Of a stretch of 64,000 nucleotides of DNA, positions 49,526 to 57,942 are shown piece after piece. This stretch comes from an uncultured Paracoccaceae bacterium. GTDB taxonomy: Bacteria; Pseudomonadota; Alphaproteobacteria; Rhodobacterales; Rhodobacteraceae. The notes below the pieces were generated by a model. The model saw only the letters and a program-made list of their open reading frames with translations. It did not search any database and was not told where the DNA came from. Position 1 is the stretch's first letter, and the number at the start of each line of letters is the position of its first letter. A program made the position numbers and the translations under genes. Location: assembly GCA_937872465.1 (NCBI GenBank), contig CALMSR010000014.1, positions 186,001 to 250,000 of the forward strand, given 5' to 3'.

Positions 49526-50908
49526 TCAGTTGGCGACCGGGGTCGCCGAGGCGCCGAACATCACCGAAGGCAGCCAGAGCACGATCTGGGGGAATTCGAA
49601 GACCAGCGCCACGGCGAGCACCTGGCAGAGCACGAAGGGCACCACGCCGCGATAGATGTCGAGCGTGGTGACCTCGGGCGGCGCCACCCCCTTGAGATAG
49701 AAGAGCGAGAAGCCCACGGGCGGCGTCAGGAACGAGGTCTGCAGGGTCACCGCGAAGAGCACCACGAACCAGATCAGCGGAAAGCCGAGCTCGGTGATCA
49801 CCGGGGCGACCAGCGGCAGGATGATCAGCGAGATCTCCAGCCAGTCGAGGAAGAACCCGGCGACAAACGCGATGCCGAGGATCACCAGCACGATGCCGTT
49901 CGGCCCGAAGGGGATCGAGCGCAGCGAATGGGAGATGAACTCGTCGCCGCCGAGCTGGCGCAGCACCACCGCGAACATGGTGGCGCCGAGGAAGATGCCG
50001 AAGATGAAGGCGGTGGTGGTGGTGGTCTTGAGGCAGACGTCCTTGAGCGTCGCGAAGTCGAGCTTGCGGTTGGCGAGCGCCAGCAGCGTCGCGCCGAAGG
50101 CGCCGAGCCCGGAGGCCTCCGTCGGCGTGGCGATGCCGAAGAAGATCGAGCCGAGCACCGCGAGGATCAGGAGGAACGGCGGCAGCACCGCGAGCAGCGT
50201 GTCGAAGATCAGCCGCCCGGTGATCGGCTGGAGATTGCCGGGCTTCGGCGCGACGCCCGAGAACCGCGCCGCGACCAGCACGAAGAGCACGTAGATCAGC
50301 CCCAGCAGCAGGCCGGGGACGAGCGCGCCGAAGAAGAGCTCGCCCACCGACATCGAAAGCTGGTCGGCCATGATGATCAGCATGATCGAGGGCGGGATCA
50401 GGATGCCGAGCGTGCCCGCCGAGGCCACCACGCCGCTGGCGAAGCCCTTGCCGTAGCGATGCTCCATCATCACCGGCATGGAGAGCATCGCCAGCAGCAC
50501 CACCGAGGCGCCGACGATGCCGGTGGAGGCGGCCAGCAGGATGCCGATCAGCACCACCGCCAGCGCCAGCCCGCCGCGGAACCGTCCGAAGAGCTGCACG
50601 AAATTGGTCATCAGCTTCTCGGTGACGCCGGAGCGCTCCAACATCAGCCCCATGAAGACGAACATGGGCAGGGCGACGAGTATCCAGTTCGACATCTGCG
50701 CGTAGATGCGCTGGACGAAGATGCCCCAGATGCGGAAATCGGTCAGGAAGAAGGTGTCCCAGCCCAGGACCTCCGAGCCGAAGACGCCGATGATCGAATA
50801 GAGGATCGCGGTGCCGGCCAGCACCCAGGCCACCGGAAACCCGGTGAAGAGCAGGGCGATGAAGGTCAGCAGCATCGCGATGACGATGAATTCGTAGGTC
50901 TCGAGCAT
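49526..50908 (-). CDS. TRAP transporter large permease (DctM type)
   Basis: 460 residues with about 12 to 13 membrane segments. Family motifs: TGFPVAWVLAGTAILYSIIG near residue 22, MFVFMGLMLERSGVTEKLM near 82, GSIFFGIATPTEASGLGAFG near 261, and TSFLTPPVGFSLFYLKGVAP near 403. It forms the ion-coupled translocation channel of a tripartite periplasmic transporter. It lies after dctQ and dctP in the same direction. Sequence resembles the FcbT3/COG4664 branch, associated in other organisms with mannitol or chloroaromatic acid uptake. Confidence 0.94.
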   Translation of the reverse strand: MLETYEFIVIAMLLTFIALLFTGFPVAWVLAGTAILYSIIGVFGSEVLGWDTFFLTDFRIWGIFVQRIYAQMSNWILVALPMFVFMGLMLERSGVTEKLMTNFVQLFGRFRGGLALAVVLIGILLAASTGIVGASVVLLAMLSMPVMMEHRYGKGFASGVVASAGTLGILIPPSIMLIIMADQLSMSVGELFFGALVPGLLLGLIYVLFVLVAARFSGVAPKPGNLQPITGRLIFDTLLAVLPPFLLILAVLGSIFFGIATPTEASGLGAFGATLLALANRKLDFATLKDVCLKTTTTTAFIFGIFLGATMFAVVLRQLGGDEFISHSLRSIPFGPNGIVLVILGIAFVAGFFLDWLEISLIILPLVAPVITELGFPLIWFVVLFAVTLQTSFLTPPVGFSLFYLKGVAPPEVTTLDIYRGVVPFVLCQVLAVALVFEFPQIVLWLPSVMFGASATPVAN

Positions 50909-50947
50909 GGAGCTTTCCCGCGATGCTGGTTCCGGCCCGCGCCGGGC

Positions 50948-51535
50948 TCAGATGTCTTTCGGCGGCGGCGTGCCGAAGAGGAACGAGGTCACCCGCAGCA
51001 GCCGCGAGAAGGCCGCGAGCCCGAGATAGACGAAGGCCAGGATGATCACCGCCTTGATCGCCCAGCGGTTGGCGAGGCCGCCCGGCGCCGCGGAGACCTC
51101 GTTGAGCTCGTAGGCCCGGAGCACGAAGGGCCAGGCCTGCCAGATGATGATGACGCAGAGCGGCAGCACGATCAGCGCCAGCCCGAGGAACTCGATCCAG
51201 GCGCGCGTGCGCCGCCGGAAGCGCTCGGCGATCACGTCGACGCGCACATGGCCGTCCTGCTGCAGGGTGAAGCCGATGCCGAGCATGAAGCCGATGGCAT
51301 AGAGATGCCATTGCGCCTCTTCCATGGCGATGAAATTCGTGCCGAAGACGTAGCGCAGGGCAACGTTGATCACGATGAGCAGGATCAGGACCACCCAGAT
51401 CCAGTTGAAGACCGCGGCCAGCCCGGCGATGAAGCGGTCGATGGCGTCCGACAGCCGGGTATGGGGAAAGTCGAGCGCATGGCCCCGCGCGCCCGCGGAT
51501 TCGACGGCTCCCACATCGATCTTGAATTCCGGCAT
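50948..51535 (-). CDS. TRAP transporter small permease (DctQ type)
   Basis: 195 residues with four membrane helices, starting around NWIWVVLILLIVINVALRYV (residue 45). FIAMEEAQWHLYAIGFMLGI near 70 and GHVRVDVIAERFRRRTRAWI near 96 are the DctQ family blocks. It couples the substrate-binding protein to the large permease. The gene lies between dctP and dctM with short gaps, so the three form one operon. Confidence 0.92.
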   Translation of the reverse strand: MPEFKIDVGAVESAGARGHALDFPHTRLSDAIDRFIAGLAAVFNWIWVVLILLIVINVALRYVFGTNFIAMEEAQWHLYAIGFMLGIGFTLQQDGHVRVDVIAERFRRRTRAWIEFLGLALIVLPLCVIIIWQAWPFVLRAYELNEVSAAPGGLANRWAIKAVIILAFVYLGLAAFSRLLRVTSFLFGTPPPKDI

Positions 51536-51616
51536 GCCGCCCCCGCCGCTCGCTCGGTGGGACCGGCCCGCGACCCGGGCCGGCCGGTGGTCCTCAGCAA
51601 TCCCTGCGGATGCCGG

Positions 51617-52708
51617 TCACTGGGCCTCGTAGACGTTCTCGCGCAGCCAGTCGCGCGGGAGATAGCCCTTCTCCTTCCACGGGGCCAGTTCCTGCTGGAA
51701 CTCCATCATCGAGGCATAGACCTTGCCGAACTGCGCGTCCTCGGCGGATTTGCGCTCCATCACCGTCTTGGTCGCGTCGTAGAAGGCCTTGAGCGTGGCG
51801 TCGTCGTACTGGCGGACCTGCACGCCCTCGGCCTCGAATTCCTTGAGGATCGCGCCCTGGAGCGCCTCGGCGCGGGCGATGGAATAGGTCATGCCCGCCA
51901 TGCAGGCCCCTTCGAAGAGCGCCTTGGTCGGCTCCTCCAGCCCGTTCCAGACGTCGAGGTTGACATAGAGGAACTGGTTCGTGGAGGGCTGGTGCCAGCC
52001 GGGCAGGTAGTAGTTCTTGGCGACCTGGAAGAAGCCGAGCTGCTTGTCGACCGTGGGCAGCGAGAATTCCGTGGCGTCGAGCACGCCGGTCTCCAGCGCC
52101 TGGTAGAGCTCGCCGCCCGGCAGCAGCGTCACCGACATGCCGAACTCGCCCATGATGTCGCCGCCCACGCCGGCGGCGCGGAACTTCATGCCCTTCAGGT
52201 CGTCGACCGAGGTGATCTCGTTCTTGAACCAGCCCGCCGCCTCGGGGCTGATGGTGCCGCAGGGGATCGGATAGACGTTGAAGGGCGCGAAGGTCTCGTT
52301 GAGCAGCTCGCGGCCGCCGTGGAAATACATCCAGGCCATGAAATCGGTCGATTCGAGGCCGAAGGGCGTCGCCCCGAAGAGCGCGGAGGCCGGCACCTGC
52401 CCGATCTCGTAGCCCATCCAGGAATAGCCCGCGTCGATCGCGCCCGTGGAGACGTTCTCGAAGATCGAGAGCGCCGGCACCACGGTGCCCGGCTCGGCGA
52501 TCTGCAGGGTGATGTTGCCGTCGGACATCGCGCTCAGCTGCTCCGCCACGAAGGGCAGCGTGTCGCCCAGCGCGGTCAGGGTCGAGGCGAAGGAGATCGG
52601 CACCTGCCAGCGGATCCTCTCCTGCGCGCCGGCCGCCCCCGGCAGGACCGCCGCCGCGGCGACGCCGGCGATGGCCGTGGCGCCCAGAAACTTCGAAAAC
52701 TCGGACAT
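51617..52708 (-). CDS. TRAP transporter periplasmic substrate-binding protein (COG4663/FcbT1-like)
   Basis: 363 residues. The signal peptide (FLGATAIAGVAAAAVLPGAAG) ends in GAQE near residue 29. The mature protein has RIRWQVPISFASTLTALGDT, then SWMGYEIGQVPASALFGATP near 95, APFNVYPIPCGTISPEAAGW near 140, LKGMKFRAAGVGGDIMGEFG near 170, and VLDATEFSLPTVDKQLGFFQ near 208, which match the COG4663 subgroup. The ligand is probably an organic acid, but cannot be set from sequence. GGGAGAA upstream of the ATG is a good ribosome binding site. First gene of the TRAP operon. Confidence 0.92.
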   Translation of the reverse strand: MSEFSKFLGATAIAGVAAAAVLPGAAGAQERIRWQVPISFASTLTALGDTLPFVAEQLSAMSDGNITLQIAEPGTVVPALSIFENVSTGAIDAGYSWMGYEIGQVPASALFGATPFGLESTDFMAWMYFHGGRELLNETFAPFNVYPIPCGTISPEAAGWFKNEITSVDDLKGMKFRAAGVGGDIMGEFGMSVTLLPGGELYQALETGVLDATEFSLPTVDKQLGFFQVAKNYYLPGWHQPSTNQFLYVNLDVWNGLEEPTKALFEGACMAGMTYSIARAEALQGAILKEFEAEGVQVRQYDDATLKAFYDATKTVMERKSAEDAQFGKVYASMMEFQQELAPWKEKGYLPRDWLRENVYEAQ

Positions 52709-53196
52709 TTAACGCATTCTCCCTGTTGTTCTGTAAGTCATGCCGTCCAATAGAAGCCGACGAATCCCGAGTCAACGCCCGCAACTCCGGGATCCGGCCG
52801 GCTTCCACGGCCTCCATGGCGCGGATACGGCTCGCCGCACCGCGCCGGGACGCCACACGCTACCATTTTTCTACTTTGCATCAACAACTAATACCGCCGT
52901 CGCTTTCCCCCGACTGCCGGCGCGGTTCCGGGCCGGATGTCGGGAGGCGGCGGCTTCCCGGTCCGACACGGGAATTGTATCCGGCAAAGGCACCCCTCCG
53001 CTCGAGTTCCGGGCGCGCCCGACCCCACCTTCCCGCCCGGCGGGCACCGCCGGGCAGCGCCCGCCCCGCCCCCAGGCGGGCGCTTCGCACCCGCCGGGCC
53101 GGGCGCTGCCCTCATTTGTGGCGGGGCGGTCGAGGAAGAAAGAAGGAGTTCCAGATACGATCGCCGTGCCCGATCCGGCCCGGCGGCGCCGGCGCG
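52709..53196. other. Upstream region of the TRAP operon, with repeat at its far end
   Basis: Contains an AT-rich patch at 52862-52895 (TTTTTCTACTTTGCATCAAC) that could hold the TRAP operon promoter on the minus strand, and an R2 repeat at 53028-53165. No coding region was found. Confidence 0.4.
53028..53165 (+). repeat. R2 interspersed repeat (copy near map)
   Basis: Matches 37466-37600 nearly throughout: CCGCCCGGCGGGCACCGCCG, then CAGCGCCCGCCCCGCC, GGCGGGCGCTTCGC, and an AG-rich tail (GAGGAAGAAAGAAGGAG) ending GATACGATCG. The map stop lies just beyond it, so it may serve as a 3' structure for map. Confidence 0.65.
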
Positions 53197-54036
53197 TCAG
53201 CCTTCGCGCTTCCAGGTCGGATGGAAGAGCCCGGCCGGCGAGAGCGTGAAGATCTCGCAGCCCGTCTCGGTCACGCCGATCGAATGCTCGAACTGCGCCG
53301 AGAGCGAGCGGTCCTTGGTGACCGCGGTCCAGTCGTCCTCGAGCACCTTGGTCTCGGGCCGCCCGAGATTGATCATCGGCTCGATGGTGAAGAACATGCC
53401 CGGCTCCAGCACCGGCCCGGTGCCCCAGCGCCCGTAATGCAGCACGTTCGGCGGCGCATGGAACACCCGCCCGAGCCCGTGGCCGCAGAAATCCCGCACC
53501 ACCGAGCAGCGATGCGCCTCGGCGAAGCGCTGGATCGCGGCGCCGATGTCGCCGAAGGTATTGCCGGGCTGCACCTGCTCGATGCCCGCCATCAGCGCGT
53601 CATGGGTGATGTCGATCAGCCGCTCGGCCTTCCGGGCCGGCGGGCCGGCCACGTACATGCGGCTGGTGTCGCCGTACCAGCCGTCCACGATCACCGTGAC
53701 GTCGATGTTGAGGATGTCCCCGGGCTTCAGCCGCTTCTCCGAGGGGATGCCGTGGCAGACCACGTGGTTGACCGAGATGCAGGTCGCGTGGCGGTAACCC
53801 TTGTAGCCGATGGTCGCCGAAGTCGCGCCCGCCTCCTCGATCATGCCCTGGATGCGCGCGTCGAGCTCGGCCGTGCTCGCACCCGGCTCCACCTGCGGCG
53901 CGATCCGGTCGAGGATCTCGGCCGCGAGCCGGCCGGCCGCCGCCATTCCCGCGAAATCCTCGCGGTCGTGGATGCGGATGCCGTCCTTGTTCAGGCGGCC
54001 TGGCAGGGATCGCTCGATGGCGGGTTCTCCGGGCAT
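53197..54036 (-). CDS. map: Methionine aminopeptidase, type I
   Basis: 279 residues. It removes the initiator Met from new proteins. The metal ligands of the pita-bread fold are in place: ISVNHVVCHGIPSEKRLKPG near residue 92, ILNIDVTVIVDGWYGDTSRM near 112 (two Asp), FCGHGLGRVFHAPPNVLHYG near 187 (His), MFFTIEPMINLG near 219 (Glu) and FEHSIGVTETGCEIFTLSP near 252 (Glu). ATG at 54036 was chosen; ATG at 54069 would add 11 residues. It lies 56 bases after sfsA. Confidence 0.95.
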   Translation of the reverse strand: MPGEPAIERSLPGRLNKDGIRIHDREDFAGMAAAGRLAAEILDRIAPQVEPGASTAELDARIQGMIEEAGATSATIGYKGYRHATCISVNHVVCHGIPSEKRLKPGDILNIDVTVIVDGWYGDTSRMYVAGPPARKAERLIDITHDALMAGIEQVQPGNTFGDIGAAIQRFAEAHRCSVVRDFCGHGLGRVFHAPPNVLHYGRWGTGPVLEPGMFFTIEPMINLGRPETKVLEDDWTAVTKDRSLSAQFEHSIGVTETGCEIFTLSPAGLFHPTWKREG

Positions 54037-54092
54037 GATGCCGCCGATGTAGCCTCTGGGACGGGGCATTGCAAACCCGCCGCCGCGCGAAA

Positions 54093-54815
54093 TCACCGCC
54101 CGCCCGGCTGGTGCCCCGAAACCGGCACCGCCCGGTCGAGCCGGATGCCGGTCCGGGTGATCCGGGTGGCATGGGCGATCGCCTCGACGCCGGCCTCCCG
54201 GGCCGCGGCGAAGGCGCGCGCATAGGCGGGGTCGAGATCGGCGGCGAGGCGGAAGGCGTCGCAATCGTCGCGCTGGATCACGTAGAGCATCACCGCGCGA
54301 CCGCCGGTGGCGGCCACTTCCGCCAGTTCCCGCAGATGCTTCGCGCCCCGCGCGGTCACGCAATCGGGAAACTCCGCCCAGGCGCCCTCGCGGCGCAGAT
54401 GGACGTTCTTGACCTCCACATAGGCCGGATCCCGGTCCGGCGCCGTCAGCAGGAAATCGACCCGGCTCCCGGTGCCGTAGCGCACCTCCGGGCGGACCGA
54501 GGCATATCCCGCCAGATCCGGGATCGCGCCGGCGGCGAGCGCTTCGGCCACGATGCGGTTGGGGAGGGCGGTGTCGATCCCGGCGAAGCGCCCGCCCCCG
54601 AGCTCGACCAGCCGCCAGGAATACCGCAGCTTGCGCCGCGGATCCTCGACCGGCTCCAGCCAGACCGCCATGCCCGGATTGGCGAGCCCGAGCATGGCGC
54701 CGGGATTGGCGCAATGCGCCGTGACCGCGCCCCCGTCTTCCAGCATGACGTCGGCGAGGAATCGTTTATACCGGCGGACCAGAATGCCGCGAACCAGGGG
54801 GCGGGAGAATTCCAT
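54093..54815 (-). CDS. sfsA: Sugar fermentation stimulation protein A homologue
   Basis: 240 residues. MEFSRPLVRGILVRRYKRFL with DVMLEDG and AHCANPGAM near residue 40, GSRVDFLL near 123, PAYVEVKNVHL near 137, FPDCVTARGAKHLRELAEVA near 155 and MLYVIQRDDCDAF near 183 define SfsA, a predicted nuclease-like/DNA-binding protein (the D...EVK pattern is PD-(D/E)xK-like). It is divergent from the molybdopterin-binding protein gene. Its start codon lies in CCATGG, which also contains a plus-strand ATG. Confidence 0.93.
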   Translation of the reverse strand: MEFSRPLVRGILVRRYKRFLADVMLEDGGAVTAHCANPGAMLGLANPGMAVWLEPVEDPRRKLRYSWRLVELGGGRFAGIDTALPNRIVAEALAAGAIPDLAGYASVRPEVRYGTGSRVDFLLTAPDRDPAYVEVKNVHLRREGAWAEFPDCVTARGAKHLRELAEVAATGGRAVMLYVIQRDDCDAFRLAADLDPAYARAFAAAREAGVEAIAHATRITRTGIRLDRAVPVSGHQPGGR

Positions 54816-54858
54816 GGCCGCCAGACTGGACCGCGCCCGGAGCGAGGACAAGCCGACG

Positions 54859-55599
54859 ATGCCGAATCCCACCGCCGCGATGCTGACGATCGGCGACGAA
54901 ATCCTCGCGGGCCGCACCCGGGACGCCAACATGCCGCATCTCGCCTGCGCCCTGGCCGAACGGGGGATCGCCCTGCGCGAGGCGCGGGTGGTGGCCGACG
55001 ATGCCGCCGAGATCGCCGCCGCGGTCAATGCCTTGCGCGCCCGCTACACCCATGTCTTCACCTCGGGCGGCATCGGGCCGACCCATGACGACATCACCGC
55101 CGACAGCGTCGCCGCCGCCTTCGGCGTGAAGATCGGCGTGCGCGAGGACGCCCGCGCCATCCTCGCGACGCATTACGCGAACCCTGAGGTCGATCTCAAT
55201 GCGGCGCGGCTGCGCATGGCGCGCATCCCCGAAGGCGCGACGCTGATCGACAATCCCGTGTCGAAGGCGCCGGGCTTCTCGCTCGGGAACGTGCATGTGA
55301 TGGCGGGCGTGCCTTCGGTCTTCGCGGCGATGGTCGAGGGGCTGCTGCCGCGGCTGACCGGCGGCGCGCCGCTCCTCAGCGCCACGGTCCGGGCCGGGCT
55401 GCCCGAGGGCGAGCTCGCCGCCGCGCTCGCCGATCTCGCCGCCGCCTTCCCGGATGTCGGCATCGGCTGCTATCCGTTCAATTTCGGCGACAGGCCCGGC
55501 GCCAATCTCGTGGCGCGCAGCGCCGACCCGGAAAGGCTCGCTTCCGCCGCGGCGGCGCTCGAGGCCCTCGTCGCAGACCTGGAGGCCGGGCGGGGCTGA
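54859..55599 (+). CDS. Molybdopterin-binding-domain protein (CinA N-terminal/MoaB-like)
   Basis: 246 residues. AAMLTIGDEILAGRTRDANM near residue 7, TSGGIGPTHDDITADSVAAA near 68 and APGFSLGNVHVMAGVPSVFA near 135 belong to the MoCF_biosynth domain as found in the N-terminal part of CinA. The C-terminal nicotinamide amidase part of CinA is absent. Such stand-alone proteins are common in Alphaproteobacteria and not well characterised. ATG at 54859 was chosen because the family sequence starts there; ATG at 54814 would overlap the divergent sfsA start. Confidence 0.85.
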   Translation: MPNPTAAMLTIGDEILAGRTRDANMPHLACALAERGIALREARVVADDAAEIAAAVNALRARYTHVFTSGGIGPTHDDITADSVAAAFGVKIGVREDARAILATHYANPEVDLNAARLRMARIPEGATLIDNPVSKAPGFSLGNVHVMAGVPSVFAAMVEGLLPRLTGGAPLLSATVRAGLPEGELAAALADLAAAFPDVGIGCYPFNFGDRPGANLVARSADPERLASAAAALEALVADLEAGRG

Positions 55600-55604
55600 G
55601 GCCG

Positions 55605-55676
55605 GGTGTCCCCGGCCCGATCGACCCTTGGCGATCGGGCCGCGCCGGGCGCGGCCTTCTCCCGGTTCCGAGGGTC
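55605..55676 (-). repeat. R1 interspersed repeat, short reversed copy
   Basis: Read on the minus strand: GAGAAGGCCGCGCCCGGCGC, then GGCCCGATCGCCAAGGGTCG and GGGGACACCC, which are the two edges of the R1 core joined with the centre deleted. It fills the gap between the molybdopterin-domain gene and the antiporter gene. Confidence 0.55.
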
Positions 55677-55783
55677 ACGGGCGCCGGCCAGGCGCTTGCC
55701 TCTTCGGCGGCCGCACCACAATATCCCCCGGGGCGCCGCGATCCTGCAGGCGCCCCGGTGGCTTGAAGGAGGTGCGGCAGACG

Positions 55784-57610
55784 ATGCAGGGGCTCGACCT
55801 CGTCAATACGGCGATCCTCGTCGGCGCCTCGCTGGTTCTGGTCGGCATCTTCTCCAGCCTGGTCGCCACGCGCTTCGGCGCGCCGCTGCTCCTGGTCTTC
55901 CTGATCGTCGGCATGCTCGCCGGCGAGGACGGGCCGGGCGGGATCCGCTTCGACGATTACCGCGTGACCTATCTCGTCGGATCCGTGGCGCTCTCGGTGA
56001 TCCTCTTCGACGGCGGGCTCCGGACCCGGCTCTCGACCTTCCGGGGCGTGCTCGTCCCCTCGCTCCTGCTCGCGACCTTCGGCGTGCTCGTGACCGCGGC
56101 GGTCGCCGGGCTCGCCGCCTGGGCGGTGCTCGACCTCGCCCCGATCGAGGCGCTCCTGCTCGGCGCCATCGTCGCCTCCACCGATGCGGCGGCGGTGTTC
56201 TTCCTGCTCCGGACCGGCGGGCTGCGGCTGCAGAGCCGGGTGGGCTCGACGCTCGAGATCGAATCCGGCACCAACGACCCGATCGCGGTCTTTCTGGTGA
56301 TCGTGGTGACCGAGCTGGTGCTCGCGGGCGGCGACCCCCCGGCGCTCGACGTGGCGCTGCGGCTCGGACAGCAGGGGCTGCTCGGGGCCGCGGCGGGGCT
56401 CGCGGGCGGCTTCGCGGCGGTCTGGGTGCTCAACCGCATCTCCATGCCGGGCGGGCTGCACCCGCTCTTCGTGGTCGCGGGCGCGGTGCTCGTGGCGGCG
56501 ACCACCAACCTCGCGGGCGGCAGCGGCCTGCTCGCGGTCTATGTGGCGGGCCTCGTCATGGCCAACCGCCCGGTGCGGGCCTATCCCTCGATCGTCGGCT
56601 TCCACGATGCGGTGACCTGGCTCTGCCAGATCGTGATGTTCCTCATGCTCGGCATGCTGGTGACGCCGAGCACGCTCTGGGACTACGCGGTGCCGGGGGT
56701 GCTCGTCGCGCTGGCGCTCACCTTCGTCGCCCGGCCGCTGGCGGTCTGGCTCTGCCTCAGCCCCTTCGGCTTCACGCGCACCGAGAAGCTCTTCGTCTCC
56801 TGGGTCGGGCTGCGCGGCGCGGTCTCGATCTTCCTCGCGGCGATCCCGACGCTCGCGGGCGTGCCCAATGCGGCGGTCTTCTTCAACATCGCCTTCTTCG
56901 TGGTGCTCTTCTCGATGCTGGTCCAGGGCGCGAGCCTGACCGGCGTCGCCCGGCGCCTCAAGGTCGCGCTGCGCCAGTCGATCCCCAATACCAGCCGCGT
57001 CGAGATCGACATCCCCGGCCAGGTCGAGCAGGAGATCGTCGGCTATCCGGTGGCCGCCGAGAGCGTGGTCCTCGGCCTCAGCCGCCTGCCGTCCTGGGCG
57101 CGGGTGATCATGGTGGTGCGCAAGAACCAGATCCTCGACCGCCAGACCGCCGGCCACCTGCAACCCGGCGACTACAGCTATTTCCTGGTGCCCCGCGAGC
57201 GCCTGCCGCGGCTCGACAGCCTCTTCCGCGAGAGCGCCGACGTGGCCCGGCGGCTGGGGCTGGCCTTCGGCGAGCTGCCGATTCGCGGCGAGACCCAGAT
57301 CGGCGAGGTCGCGCAGTTCTACGAGCTCGACTTCGGCGATGCCGACCCGTCGCTCGCGATCGCCGATTGGGCGGCGGCCCGGCTGGGGAATCAGCCCGAC
57401 CTCGATGCGACGATCCCGGTGCCGGGCGCCAAGCTGGTGGTCCGGCGGCTGGAATCGGGGCGCATCGCCAGCCTCGGCCTGCAGCTCGACGCGCTCTTCA
57501 GTCTCGAGCCGGACGAGCAATTGCTCGACCGGATCGTCGCCGAGGTCGACGAGCCGACGCGGCTCCGAAGCTGGCTCGCACGCCTCGGCTGGCGCCGCCG
57601 CAACGCCTGA
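55784..57610 (+). CDS. nhaP2: K+/H+ antiporter, NhaP2/CvrA type
   Basis: 608 residues. A CPA1 exchanger domain of about 12 helices (about 1-400) has IVGMLAGEDGPGG near residue 40, LFDGGLRTR near 72, the catalytic-type ASTDAAAVFFLL near 132 and LEIESGTNDPIAVF near 155. A TrkA-C domain (about 405-495) and a C-terminal CorC/HlyC-type domain (about 515-590) follow, the composition of cell-volume-regulation protein A. It exports K+ or Na+ in exchange for protons. GGAGG lies upstream of ATG 55784; GTG at 55772 is an alternative. Confidence 0.92.
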   Translation: MQGLDLVNTAILVGASLVLVGIFSSLVATRFGAPLLLVFLIVGMLAGEDGPGGIRFDDYRVTYLVGSVALSVILFDGGLRTRLSTFRGVLVPSLLLATFGVLVTAAVAGLAAWAVLDLAPIEALLLGAIVASTDAAAVFFLLRTGGLRLQSRVGSTLEIESGTNDPIAVFLVIVVTELVLAGGDPPALDVALRLGQQGLLGAAAGLAGGFAAVWVLNRISMPGGLHPLFVVAGAVLVAATTNLAGGSGLLAVYVAGLVMANRPVRAYPSIVGFHDAVTWLCQIVMFLMLGMLVTPSTLWDYAVPGVLVALALTFVARPLAVWLCLSPFGFTRTEKLFVSWVGLRGAVSIFLAAIPTLAGVPNAAVFFNIAFFVVLFSMLVQGASLTGVARRLKVALRQSIPNTSRVEIDIPGQVEQEIVGYPVAAESVVLGLSRLPSWARVIMVVRKNQILDRQTAGHLQPGDYSYFLVPRERLPRLDSLFRESADVARRLGLAFGELPIRGETQIGEVAQFYELDFGDADPSLAIADWAAARLGNQPDLDATIPVPGAKLVVRRLESGRIASLGLQLDALFSLEPDEQLLDRIVAEVDEPTRLRSWLARLGWRRRNA

Positions 57611-57942
57611 ACCGATTTCCCGGGGATTGCCTCGGGCCGGCGTGACTGGCGCGCCCGCCAGGCAGACGCGCGCAGATTGCCAACTGACGGTGAAGCCCGA
57701 CCCCCCTCGGCCTCCGCGCTCGCGCGCGTCCCTCCGACGAACCGGCGCGAGGCAATGCCTCGCCTTTGCCGGTTCGCGGCGTCCGAGGCCGATCGATCCG
57801 CCCGGAGACCGCCTGATACACGATCCGCTTCAGCTCGCCGCGCTTCTCATTACCGGCCCGGACAGCGGCTTGCGCCGCCTCCGGCGCGGAACTACCCTCC
57901 CGACGCGTCAATTCCGGGTCGAGATTGCGGGGGTCGTGAGGA
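57611..57942. other. Gap between nhaP2 and coaBC with R3 repeat
   Basis: Holds the R3 copy described at 57737-57805 and no credible gene. The coaBC ribosome binding site is probably the GAGG just upstream of 57943. Confidence 0.4.
57737..57805 (+). repeat. R3 interspersed repeat with hairpin (copy 2)
   Basis: AACCGGCGCGAGGC then AATGCCTCGCCTTTG form the same hairpin with TTT as at 16929-16997, and GCCGATCGATCCGCCCGG follows. In both places it lies downstream of a rightward gene. Confidence 0.6.

Noticed and set aside
52862..52925. Possible degenerate R1 end (AATACCGCCG) upstream of the TRAP operon
   Set aside because: Similarity to ATACCAGCGGCC is too short and gapped to separate from chance.
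53028..53165. R2 repeat considered as a CRISPR or attenuator
   Set aside because: No regularly spaced repeats with unique spacers and no cas genes; dispersed single copies fit an interspersed repeat better.
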